In this document: positions 27,892-36,800 of the stretch, piece after piece
Layout: each line of letters starts with the position of its first letter
Numbering within the stretch: position 1 is the first letter of the stretch
Assembly (NCBI GenBank): GCA_030041095.1
Contig: JASHON010000181.1
Span: 1-64,000 of the forward strand
DNA length: 64,000 nucleotides
From: Terriglobia bacterium
GTDB taxonomy: Bacteria > Acidobacteriota > Terriglobia > UBA7540
Reading direction: 5' to 3'
Notes under the pieces: model-generated
Databases searched by the model: none
Told to the model about the DNA's origin: nothing
The model's input: only the letters and a program-made list of their open reading frames with translations
Translations under genes and position numbers: made by a program

Positions 27892-27936
27892 CGATGCTTA
27901 CAGGAAGGATACTATACCAATACTACGGTGAGGTGA

Positions 27937-28815
27937 CTACTCCAGGCCGGCGCTTCTGGCTGCGAGCGTTCCGACGGCGCTCCAGTCTGTCGTTGCCATG
28001 CCCTGGGCCACACCGGAGAGCAGACGGTCACGAACAAGGCTCGCGATAGGCATCGGAGCAGCAGCGTCTTCGGCCGCGGCCAAGACAAGCCGGATGTCTT
28101 TCAGGCCAAGAGTCATCGCAAAACCGGCTGGCTCGTACTTGGCGTCGGCAATCAAGCCGCCGTAGATCTTATAAACAGGTGAGTTGAACAGTGACGTCGT
28201 CAGCAGGTCGAGATATTGCGCCGGGTTCACGCCGTGTTTCCGGGTCAGCGCAAAGACTTCGGCAAGACTTTCAATCACTGAAGCGATCAAAAAATTACCA
28301 CTCAGCTTGATGACGTTTGCCGTCGACGGGTCTTGCCCCATGTCGAATGTTCGCTGGCCAACCGCACGGAAAAGTGGATGGAGCTTTTGAAGGGTTGAAC
28401 GATCGCCGGCAGCCACAACGAATAGCTTCGCCGCGGCTGCAGCCTCCGGACGGCCAAAGACGGGCGCCGAGACAAATTCCTGGCCGGCCTGACGGTGAGC
28501 TTCCGTCAAGCGCCTGGCCAGCGCCACGCTGATGGTGCTCATGGAAACGTGGATGCCGCCCTGTGGAAGCGCCGGGAGCACTTTACCCGAACTGAAAACC
28601 ACATCCTCCACTGCTGCGTCATCGGAAAGCATGGTCACCACGCATCCACAGGCCGCCGCATCGGAGGGCGCCGGCGCGACGCTGGCCCCAATAGCCCTCA
28701 GTCCTTCTGCACGGGCTTGTGTTCGGTTGTAAACGGTAAGCTTATGGCCCGCTTTCAATACGTTCTGCGCCATCGGCTCGCCCATGTTCCCTAACCCAAT
28801 CCATCCTATTTCCAT
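27937..28815 (-). CDS. NAD(P)-dependent beta-hydroxyacid dehydrogenase (3-hydroxyisobutyrate dehydrogenase family)
   Basis: The 292-residue protein begins MEIGWIGLGNMGEPMAQNVL, the dinucleotide site of the family. It continues with STISVALARRL in the substrate loop, SAPVFGRPEAA, and GNFLIASVIESLAEVFALTRKHG with the catalytic lysine region (VIKLSGNFL). Relatives oxidise 3-hydroxyisobutyrate or reduce glyoxylate, succinic semialdehyde or tartronate semialdehyde. Its start codon directly abuts the stop codon of the HtrA gene (28815/28816), so the two are co-translated. No pathway gene for a specific hydroxy acid is adjacent. Confidence 0.9.
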   Translation of the reverse strand: MEIGWIGLGNMGEPMAQNVLKAGHKLTVYNRTQARAEGLRAIGASVAPAPSDAAACGCVVTMLSDDAAVEDVVFSSGKVLPALPQGGIHVSMSTISVALARRLTEAHRQAGQEFVSAPVFGRPEAAAAAKLFVVAAGDRSTLQKLHPLFRAVGQRTFDMGQDPSTANVIKLSGNFLIASVIESLAEVFALTRKHGVNPAQYLDLLTTSLFNSPVYKIYGGLIADAKYEPAGFAMTLGLKDIRLVLAAAEDAAAPMPIASLVRDRLLSGVAQGMATTDWSAVGTLAARSAGLE

Positions 28816-29871
28816 TTATTCTCCTTCAGCGGCTGGCGCTTCTTCCGGAATGACGTCGATGACGCGCTTCTCTTGGTTGCGAATGAGCGTGATGGCCGAG
28901 CGAACGTGCACCTGCGATTCCGTGAGCAGACGATGAAGATCGTCGACGGCAGTAACAGGATGGCCGCCGAATTCAACAATCACGTCGCCGGCAAGGATTC
29001 CGGCCCTCTGTGCGGGACTTCCCGGCTCAACCGAAATCGCCAGTACACCGCTCTCTACCCGCAGCCGATGATATCGAACGAGCCGGCGATGGAGTGGGAC
29101 GTTCTGTCCCGCCACGCCGATATAGCCTCGCGTGATGTGACCGTCCCTGATCAGTCTGCCGGCAATGTATTGGACCGTATTGATCGCAATCGCAAAACAG
29201 ATTCCCTGAGCGGGAAGGATGACCGCAGTGTTCACCCCAACCACTTCTCCTTGTGAATTCACCAAGGGACCGCCCGAATTGCCGGGATTGAGCGCCGCGT
29301 CCGTCTGAATCGCGTTGTCCATCAACCTGCCGGAACGTGCGCGCAGTGACCGCCCCAAAGCGCTGACCACTCCAGCCGTCACGGTGCATTCAAAGCCATA
29401 AGGATTTCCGATCGCAATGACAAGCTGGCCGACGCGCAACGCGTGCGAGTCACCCATTTGCGCTGCAACGAGGTTCGGAGCGCTAATCCGCAGCACGGCG
29501 GTATCGGTATGCGGGTCGGCGCCTACTCGTTCCGCGGCGTAGCGGCTTCCATTTGTCAGTGCCACTTCCATATGGTCCGCGCCTTCGACCACGTGGCTGT
29601 TGGTCAAAATGAATCCGTCAGGCGTGAAAACGAATCCGGACCCGCTGCCTCGCTGCTCTTGCTCCGGAATGCCTCGGGCGGTTCTTGTCTGCCGCACCGT
29701 GTGGGACACGTGAATATGCACAACGGACGGGCTGACGCGATCCGCAGCACTCACCACCGCTTGAGAGTACGCGTCGAGCAGAGCCATATCGTCTGCGCTG
29801 CCGGAATCAGAATGCACCGCGGATGCGGCCGAAGCTTCCTCGCAGAGCATCAAGTCGAAACCTGTTTGCAT
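28816..29871 (-). CDS. HtrA/DegP-like serine protease with one PDZ domain, no signal peptide
   Basis: The 351-residue trypsin-like protease has the catalytic His in LTNSHVVEGADH, Asp in DPHTDTAVLRI and Ser in NPGNSGGPLVNSQGEVVGVNTA. It carries a single C-terminal PDZ domain (about 255-345; GSPAQRAGILAGDVIVEFGG). The N-terminus (MQTGFDLMLCEEASAASA) shows no signal peptide or membrane anchor, unlike usual DegP/DegS, so it may act in the cytoplasm, or the true start may differ. It is co-translated with the beta-hydroxyacid dehydrogenase. No clear ribosome site precedes the ATG. Confidence 0.88.
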   Translation of the reverse strand: MQTGFDLMLCEEASAASAVHSDSGSADDMALLDAYSQAVVSAADRVSPSVVHIHVSHTVRQTRTARGIPEQEQRGSGSGFVFTPDGFILTNSHVVEGADHMEVALTNGSRYAAERVGADPHTDTAVLRISAPNLVAAQMGDSHALRVGQLVIAIGNPYGFECTVTAGVVSALGRSLRARSGRLMDNAIQTDAALNPGNSGGPLVNSQGEVVGVNTAVILPAQGICFAIAINTVQYIAGRLIRDGHITRGYIGVAGQNVPLHRRLVRYHRLRVESGVLAISVEPGSPAQRAGILAGDVIVEFGGHPVTAVDDLHRLLTESQVHVRSAITLIRNQEKRVIDVIPEEAPAAEGE

Positions 29872-30059
29872 ATCGTTAAAGATGCGCGGTATCCATCGAA
29901 AGGTTCAATTGTACCGCGCTGGCATTCGGGAACCAGTTACGTTCTGCAAGCGTACCTTGGTGACAGATGCCTTCGCGCGTCGTCTAAGACGGCAAGGGAG
30001 TTTCAAGGGAAGAAATTCAGGATGCATCCGGCCCGCGGCCGGGCGCAACGGAGGTCAAG

Positions 30060-30854
30060 ATGACGAGTTATCGTTTGGATGGCCAGGTTTGGAGGACCAT
30101 CGGCATGTTGGGTTTGTTCATGGCGCTGGCTGCTCCAGGAGCAGTGCTCGCCAGTGGTCGCGAAACCCAGGAGTTTCATCAGACGTATGCGTTGGCGCCC
30201 GGCGGCCAGTTAAGTCTGGAGAACGTGAATGGCAACGTCAACATCACGGCTTGGGACCGTCAGCAGGTGAAAATCGACGCAGTTAAGACGGTCTGGGCAG
30301 GCACCGCGCTAAGCGACGTCACAATCCAAGTGCAATCAAGCCCTGATTCCATCAGTATTCAAACCAAAACGCCTCAGCATTGGTTTGGCAGCTCGCATTG
30401 GAGAGTGGATTACACCGTTATGGCGCCCAGGGGCGCACGCCTTGATAAGGTTGATCTCGTGAACGGAACGATAACCATCGAGGGGATGACAGGCTATGTA
30501 TCCGCTTCGTCCGTTAACGGACGCATTCAAACTCAGGACGTTTCCGGCGAGGTTCGCCTTTCCACGGTGAATGGTCCCATCGACTTGGGGTTTAAGACAC
30601 CTCGGGTAAGCGCGCCTGTTGCATTAAGCACGGTAAACGGGGCCGTTTCCCTAACTCTTCCGCCAGACGTCAACGCGCACTTAAGCGTGCAAACACTCAA
30701 TGGCGGCATTTCATGCGATTTTCCCATCCGGATCTCAGCGGGTTATGTCGGCCACACGCTGGATGGTGATTTGGGACGGGGTGGAGGGGATATTCACCTG
30801 AAAACGGTGAACGGGCGCATTGCCATCCACCGCGCTTCTGTAGTAGCAAACTGA
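30060..30854 (+). CDS. Exported DUF4097-like beta-repeat protein
   Basis: The 264-residue protein has an N-terminal signal (hydrophobic segment about 14-30, ending APGAVLASG). Its body contains about eight turns marked by VNG or LNG: ENVNGNVNIT, DLVNGTITIEG, SSVNGRIQTQ, STVNGPIDLG, STVNGAVSLT, QTLNGGISCD, KTVNGRIAIH. This is the stacked beta pattern of DUF4097/adhesin-like proteins, often encoded near anti-sigma factors or regulators, with unknown function. The ATG is preceded by GGAGG. The gene stands alone, divergent from HtrA; no partner regulator is visible. Confidence 0.85.
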   Translation: MTSYRLDGQVWRTIGMLGLFMALAAPGAVLASGRETQEFHQTYALAPGGQLSLENVNGNVNITAWDRQQVKIDAVKTVWAGTALSDVTIQVQSSPDSISIQTKTPQHWFGSSHWRVDYTVMAPRGARLDKVDLVNGTITIEGMTGYVSASSVNGRIQTQDVSGEVRLSTVNGPIDLGFKTPRVSAPVALSTVNGAVSLTLPPDVNAHLSVQTLNGGISCDFPIRISAGYVGHTLDGDLGRGGGDIHLKTVNGRIAIHRASVVAN

Positions 30855-30966
30855 AATTGTCTGTAATCCGCGAGGCCACTAACGTGGGCATCCCGCCGGG
30901 AAGTGCCCGTGTGTCAAATAGATAGCCCCGGAGTGCGGATTTTGAACGTCATTTTGAATGTACAAC

Positions 30967-30995
30967 TTGACACTGCCCGGCCGTTCGCTTAAACT
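30967..30995 (+). promoter_or_regulatory. Candidate sigma-70 promoter of the subtilase operon
   Basis: TTGACA (perfect) and TAAACT (four of six) are 17 bases apart. The predicted start point near 31002 leaves a leader of about 50 bases before the subtilase ATG, and that leader contains a perfect palindrome. Confidence 0.55.
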
Positions 30996-31031
30996 GCCCC
31001 ACAGTTTCCTTCATTCAGTTGAACAACATTG

Positions 31032-31043
31032 AAGTACGTACTT
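31032..31043. promoter_or_regulatory. 12-bp perfect palindrome before the subtilase gene
   Basis: AAGTACGTACTT is fully self-complementary. It lies about 30 bases downstream of the predicted transcription start and 10 bases before the ATG, where a bound protein would block transcription or translation. It also covers the place where a ribosome site is expected, and no good one is visible. Confidence 0.35.
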
Positions 31044-31053
31044 GACGCCGCTT

Positions 31054-32406
31054 ATGGCTGACCGCCCGCACACTCCGCTTCTCACGACGTTTGTGATTTC
31101 GCCGCCAGTTCGGCGTGAGATCGAAGCCCAGGCAGGAAACGCTTCGCCCATTCCAGTCATTATCAGCGTTCGCGACTCGGATGACCGGCCGGAACTCGGG
31201 GTAGGACCGGCAAAAGATAAGGTTAAGGCGTTCCTTGCCGGCCGAAAGATCAGCTTCAGTGAGAGCGAATTCTATGTCTTTGCTTCACTTTTGCCACAAG
31301 ACATCGAGGAGCTTGCGAAACTCTCCACTTGGGTTTACCAGATCTGGAAGGACGAAACCACCTACGGTCACCTGCTCCACTCCACCGAAACCATAAAGGC
31401 AACAGCTTGCTGGCGCACTTTCAATGCGCTGGGGAAAGGTATTACCTGGGGCGTGATGGATACGGGCATTCACGCGGACCATCCACATTTCGCAGCTTTG
31501 GGTTCCGTGGACCCTGGGCTCAGTCGCAATTTCTCAGCGTCCGGCACACTCGACGACCTCAACGGCCACGGCACGCACGTGGCGGGAATTATCGCTGGAA
31601 AGGCTACTGATGGGAAAGTCTGGCGGAGTGCGAGGTTCCTGGAAGAACAGGCTCTTCCCCAGATTCATGAGTTACCTGCCGGCCCCTCGGGCGTTGCTCC
31701 CCTCGCCAAGCTCGTGAACGTGAAAGTGTTGACCGATGATGGCACCGGCTCCGCGTCGTCTGCCATCCGGGCTCTCGAATACTTGCGCAAAGTGAACGAC
31801 GCCAGCCAGGACGTGCGGGTGGACGGCGTGAACATGAGCCTGGGCTATCCGTATGACCCGCAAAGTTACGGCTGCGGTTACAGTCCGCTTTGCGAGGAAG
31901 TGACGCGGGCGGTCGATTCAGGGCTCATCGTCGTGATCTCGTGCGGCAACTGGGGCTATGGCCGCATCGCGCTGGAAAGCGGGCAGCACGTCGCGGTATC
32001 GGTGGGGTCTTCCATCACCGATCCGGCCAACGCTGAAGCTGCGATTGTTGTGGGCTCAGTTCACAAGAGTGCGCCGCATCGGTACGGTGTCTCGTATTTT
32101 TCATCGAAAGGCCCGACTGGAGATGGCCGCATGAAACCGGACCTGGTGGCGCCCGGCGAGAAGGTCATTTCTTGTTCCATCCATTTGGATCGTGGCTATG
32201 AATACGAAGAGATGAGTGGCACGAGCGCCGCTGCGCCGCACGTTTCGGGCGCCATCGCTGCATTCTTGTCCGGGCATGCCGAATTTCGTGGCGACCCCGA
32301 GCGAGTGAAGCAGATTTTTGTCAAAACGGCTACCGATCTGGGACGCGAGCGCACTTACCAGGGAGCAGGGCTCGTCGATTTATTGCGAGCGATGACGTCA
32401 GTCTGA
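31054..32406 (+). CDS. Subtilisin-like S8 serine protease
   Basis: The 450-residue protein has the full catalytic triad: Asp136 in GVMDTGIHADHPHF, His172 in NGHGTHVAGIIAG and Ser391 in GTSAAAPHVSGAIA. The oxyanion Asn lies in VISCGNWG. Residues about 15-115 look like an inhibitor-I9-type propeptide (PVIISVRDSD, YVFASLLPQDIEELAKL). There is no signal peptide ahead of it, which is odd for a subtilase. An in-frame TTG at 31042 is the only alternative start. It is the first gene of a plus-strand set with the phosphoesterase (16-base gap) and the large GMC oxidoreductase. Maturation or cleavage of those neighbours is a speculative role. Confidence 0.9.
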   Translation: MADRPHTPLLTTFVISPPVRREIEAQAGNASPIPVIISVRDSDDRPELGVGPAKDKVKAFLAGRKISFSESEFYVFASLLPQDIEELAKLSTWVYQIWKDETTYGHLLHSTETIKATACWRTFNALGKGITWGVMDTGIHADHPHFAALGSVDPGLSRNFSASGTLDDLNGHGTHVAGIIAGKATDGKVWRSARFLEEQALPQIHELPAGPSGVAPLAKLVNVKVLTDDGTGSASSAIRALEYLRKVNDASQDVRVDGVNMSLGYPYDPQSYGCGYSPLCEEVTRAVDSGLIVVISCGNWGYGRIALESGQHVAVSVGSSITDPANAEAAIVVGSVHKSAPHRYGVSYFSSKGPTGDGRMKPDLVAPGEKVISCSIHLDRGYEYEEMSGTSAAAPHVSGAIAAFLSGHAEFRGDPERVKQIFVKTATDLGRERTYQGAGLVDLLRAMTSV

Positions 32407-32422
32407 GGAGGCGGACGAACTC

Positions 32423-33775
32423 ATGATTCGGCTCAAGCAGTTTCACGATGCAGAGCTTTCCATCTGGCAATCGGCTATTGACGAGGTTTCAGCTCAGCGC
32501 GCGGCCGCGGCTCAATCGCAAGCTGTGGGTGGTGCGGTGGCGCTCGCCGGCCGGCCGGATGTTCCCGACCCTATGTCGATAGAAGCCGTCGCTTACGGGA
32601 ATCAGGCACAAAACGGGTTGTCCGTGCAGGCAGCCACGGCAGCTCATTCCGCCACCGAGGGTCTGGCGCAGACAGCGGGCCTTTGTTCACTGACGGGCCT
32701 GAAGCTTGCCAAAGCGATAATCCTTGGGAACGAATCGAACAAGCAGCTCTATCAGGCCGAGCTTGCGAAGTTTGGCGACTGCGACCCTTTATACGCTGAA
32801 GCTGCGGCAAAATACGCCGAGTACTTCGTCGCCCAACAAAAACAGATTCCTTACGTCGTCTACAAGAATTTGAGCGATTTTGTGATCGACGATCCGAAAA
32901 AGCTGCCCTCCAAAGCCCGGGTGGCCGTAGTCGGCGATTGGGGAACGGGACAGAACGCTGCAAAGTTAGTGTTAAGGCAAATCGCGGACAAAGAACCCGA
33001 CGTCGTGATTCATCTGGGCGATATCTACTATGCCGGGACCCAGTTCGAGGTCACCCATTATTTTCTCCAGATTTGGAAAGAGACTTTGAACCTCGGCGAT
33101 CAGTTGGACCGCATCCCGACGTTCACCCTGTCCGGCAACCACGACATGTATTCCGGCGGCGTGGCTTACTACCAACTCATCAAGCAACTCGGGCAGCCGG
33201 CCAGTTACTTCTGCCTGCGCAACTCCAACTGGCAGTTTCTCGCCATGGATACGGGCTACCACGATCACGATCCTTCAGGAGGAGGTGAAGGCGCCACCTA
33301 TCTCCAGGAGACGGAGGTGGCGTGGCTGGCAGACAAGGTGAAAAGCGCGGGTGGCCGCCGGACGATTCTCCTTTCTCACCATCAGCTCTTTACGGCTTTT
33401 GATTCGATTGGCGGCAACGAAATCAATCTGCGCCTTTATCCTCAAGTCTCGACCCTCCTGCCGCAAGTGAGCTTGTGGTTATGGGGTCACGAGCACAACT
33501 TTGTGGTATACGACGCTTACAAGGGTCTGGCGCGCAGTTGCTGCCTGGGCCACGGCGCTTTTCCTGTCGCTGTAGATGAGGTGGCAGCCCAACCCAAATA
33601 TCCGGATGTGCCGCTTCTCAAGAACAGCGACGGCAGCGCTATCCGGCTGGGCGTGACGGATGACCTGTTTAATCATGGCTACGCCATCATCGAACTCGAT
33701 GGGCCTTCGGGTTCAGTTTCTTATTATCAGGACAGCGACGAAGACACGCCGATGGTTACGCAATCCCTGACCTAA
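32423..33775 (+). CDS. Calcineurin-like metallophosphoesterase
   Basis: The 450-residue protein has an N-terminal alanine/glutamine-rich helical region of about 160 residues and then a metallophosphatase domain. All metal motifs are present: VVGDWGTG, HLGDIYYAG, LSGNHDMYSG, LLSHHQ and LWGHEHNF. Such domains in purple acid phosphatase-like proteins hydrolyse phosphomonoesters or diesters. The ATG follows GAGGAGG about 11 bases upstream. No signal peptide is visible. It lies between the subtilase and the GMC oxidoreductase, so all three are likely one transcript. The N-terminal region resembles nothing I can name. Confidence 0.88.
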   Translation: MIRLKQFHDAELSIWQSAIDEVSAQRAAAAQSQAVGGAVALAGRPDVPDPMSIEAVAYGNQAQNGLSVQAATAAHSATEGLAQTAGLCSLTGLKLAKAIILGNESNKQLYQAELAKFGDCDPLYAEAAAKYAEYFVAQQKQIPYVVYKNLSDFVIDDPKKLPSKARVAVVGDWGTGQNAAKLVLRQIADKEPDVVIHLGDIYYAGTQFEVTHYFLQIWKETLNLGDQLDRIPTFTLSGNHDMYSGGVAYYQLIKQLGQPASYFCLRNSNWQFLAMDTGYHDHDPSGGGEGATYLQETEVAWLADKVKSAGGRRTILLSHHQLFTAFDSIGGNEINLRLYPQVSTLLPQVSLWLWGHEHNFVVYDAYKGLARSCCLGHGAFPVAVDEVAAQPKYPDVPLLKNSDGSAIRLGVTDDLFNHGYAIIELDGPSGSVSYYQDSDEDTPMVTQSLT

Positions 33776-33815
33776 TGCAGTTCCATCATGAAATGAAGCA
33801 CGCGAGGAGTGACCT

Positions 33816-36800
33816 ATGCTCTCCAAGGATTGGAATGCAAGACAGAAGTCTTACGATGTGGTCGTGATCGGATCCGGATACGGAGGAGCCATCACCGCGG
33901 CCCGGCTTTCAGGCGCAGGGCTGAAGAAGTCCATCTGCATCCTCGAGCGAGGAAAGGAATGGCCTGTGGGCCAGTTTCCGGAGACGCTCCTGGGAGTGAC
34001 TGAGGCGGCGTATAATCCGCTTACCAATCCACTGGGGCTCTACGACTTCCTGGTTTATAAAGACATTGCCGTAATGAAAGGCTCAGGCCTGGGCGGAACT
34101 TCTTTGGTGAATGCCAATGTAGCATTCCTGCCTGACGAAGAGGTGTTCCATGAACCGGCCTGGCCTCGCACCATCAACCGCGATGTTCTGACGCCTTACT
34201 ATGATCGGGCACGGGCGATGCTGGCTCCAAACCCTCGACCGAAAGCCAGAGAACTGCTAAAGGTTCAGGCGATGCAGCGCCGTGCCTCGGAAATTGGCTT
34301 GCAGGCTGATCCCCTCAATATCGTCGTGAACTTTAGCCTCGACGGTCCTAACGCTCAGGGTGTGCCGCAAAAGCCCTGCATCGACTGCGGCAACTGCGTG
34401 ACCGGCTGTAATGTGGGCGCGAAAAACACGCTCTATATGAACTATCTTCCGCTCGCTCAGCGCCAAGGCGTCGAGATGTTTACCCAGGCACATGTCGACT
34501 GGTTGGAGAAGCTCGATGGCGGCGGCTGGCGAATCCACGGCCGCCATTACAGCGGGCATCTGGCGGGAGATGTGTTTCCAGAAGCCTTCACGGTAGACTC
34601 GGGGTGCGTGGTGCTTTCCGCTGGGTCGATCGGCAGCCCTGAAATTCTCCTGCGCTCGGAACTTCATGGGCTCTCGCTTTCTCCACGGGTCGGAACAGGC
34701 TTCAGCGGCAACGGCGACTTTTTCGGTATCGCTTTTAATTCCTCCTATAGGACGGACGTGCTGGGCTTCGGCAACCACCCCGATGATCCTTGGAGGAAAA
34801 CCGATCCGCCTGCGGCCACCATTGTGAGCGGGATTCGCTATAATCCAACACTTCCTGTCGAGCGGCGGTTCACCGTTGAAGACCTTTCTTTCCCATCGGC
34901 CTTCTTAGGCTCGTTTATGACAGTGTTTGGCGCGCTCGGGGGCGAGCCCACGGAAGCGGGCGATGAATCCGCAGAGAAGGCGCGCCTCGCACGCGACAAT
35001 CCTTTCTCGCCGTATCAGGGGGATAATGCGTTGAACCACAGCATGTTTTATCTGGTGATGGCCACGGATAATGCTCACGGAACGATCCACCTGAAAACAG
35101 GTCTGCTCGATCCACACGGCAAAGTTGAAATCGACTGGGACGGCGCCGGGCGCGAACCCATCTTCACCATCGTCAATGAAGAACTTCGCCGCCACGCGCG
35201 CGCCTTGGACGCGCATTTCATCGCCGATCCCATCTGGAACTTCACGCACAGAGGCACGCTGATCACGGCACATCCCATTGGCGGCTGTCCGATGGGCGAA
35301 GATTATATGCAAGGCGCCACCGATGTATTCGGGCGCGTTTTTACGGGTCAGGGTGATGTCCATCAAGGACTTTTCATCGCTGACGGGTCACTGTTACCTT
35401 CCGCGCTCAACGTGAATCCGTTCTTCACCATCTCGGCAATTACAGAGCGCAACGCTGAACGGCTGGCACAGAGCTTCCAGGGGCAGGCATATCCCGCCCC
35501 GCCTGGCAGGGGTGTGGTTCATACCATCGATCCGCTGGCGGCTATCGCCGATGATGAGTCCGATCTCGAGCGCATCTTCACGCGAGTCGATACGCTGCCA
35601 ATGGATACGATGGTGAATACAGGGCAGTGGTCCGTGGATCTCTCGCAGCGCATCGTGCACAATGACACGGCTTGGAAGGGCTTTTTCCCGCGTGGCCACA
35701 TTTTGAACAAGCTTTCCACGACGTTCTTTGCCGGCTTCAAAAAGAAATTCACGCGAACCGCATCCGGTATCACAGGAGTGACGAGTGATTCGGATGGGCG
35801 CATTAACGTGGCCAACACCGTCGAACAAATTGACCTGAAAGAGCGGAAGAGCACGCTCGATCCCGGCAAATACATCCTGCTGCGCTACACCACACCGCCC
35901 TGGAACGTCTTTTACGACATCTTCAAGCTGATCAACCAGGATCTCCTGATCGGGCGAGTTTATTTCGGCGAGTATCCAAACGGCGTGCGGATGTTCACGT
36001 TCCCGATGACACGGGAATACCGCTTCGATGACATGACGGTTGCCGATCACGATCTGCTCTACCAACGCTCGCCGGCGCCTACGGCGGAGCAACTTAACGG
36101 GCTATGGGAGATGCGTGCGGTAGCGAACTCGAACGATACGGGCGTGGTCGCGTATCTGAAATTTGACCTGAAGCCGGATGGGCGCTTGGAAGCTCGTTAT
36201 CGTTTTCTTGGGCTGATCGAGGGTCTCGCGGAACCCGTTTTCGGCCAGGACCATTTTCAGCTTAATGACTTTACGCCGTTCCATGACGAGATTCGCTGGG
36301 TGGACTCAAATTTTATGGTTGGAAGATACACGACTGCCTCACCGCCCGGGCTGCCCGAACTCTTCGGGACCAGCTCGCTCGGGCTGTTTCATCTCGAGAA
36401 GTCGAGCGGGGGGACCGATCAATTCTCATTTCTTTATACCCTCACCCGAAGCAAGTCCGATGCAATGCCGGCGTCTCCTTTCCTTGCTCCATTGCTCAAA
36501 ATTCGCCTTCCCGTCGGAACGGGCATGACGTTCGACGAGGAGATGGTGGGCTTCTATTTTGCCGGCTTTTCAGTGCCGATGACGCGCCAGGGAGACATTG
36601 GGATCGAGGCGCGCGTCGGAGGCTCCGGCAACCCTCCGGGCTCCGTGGAATGCGGCTTTCAGGTGCATATGACGATTCGCGATCTCGGTGAATTCTTTGC
36701 CAGTCCTGAACACGAGGCGGAACTTTCCGGCAGCATCCACTTTGGCAATTTCAACGGCCAAGGTGAAGCGACCTTTGTCATCGATCCGCTGCGGAGTTAC

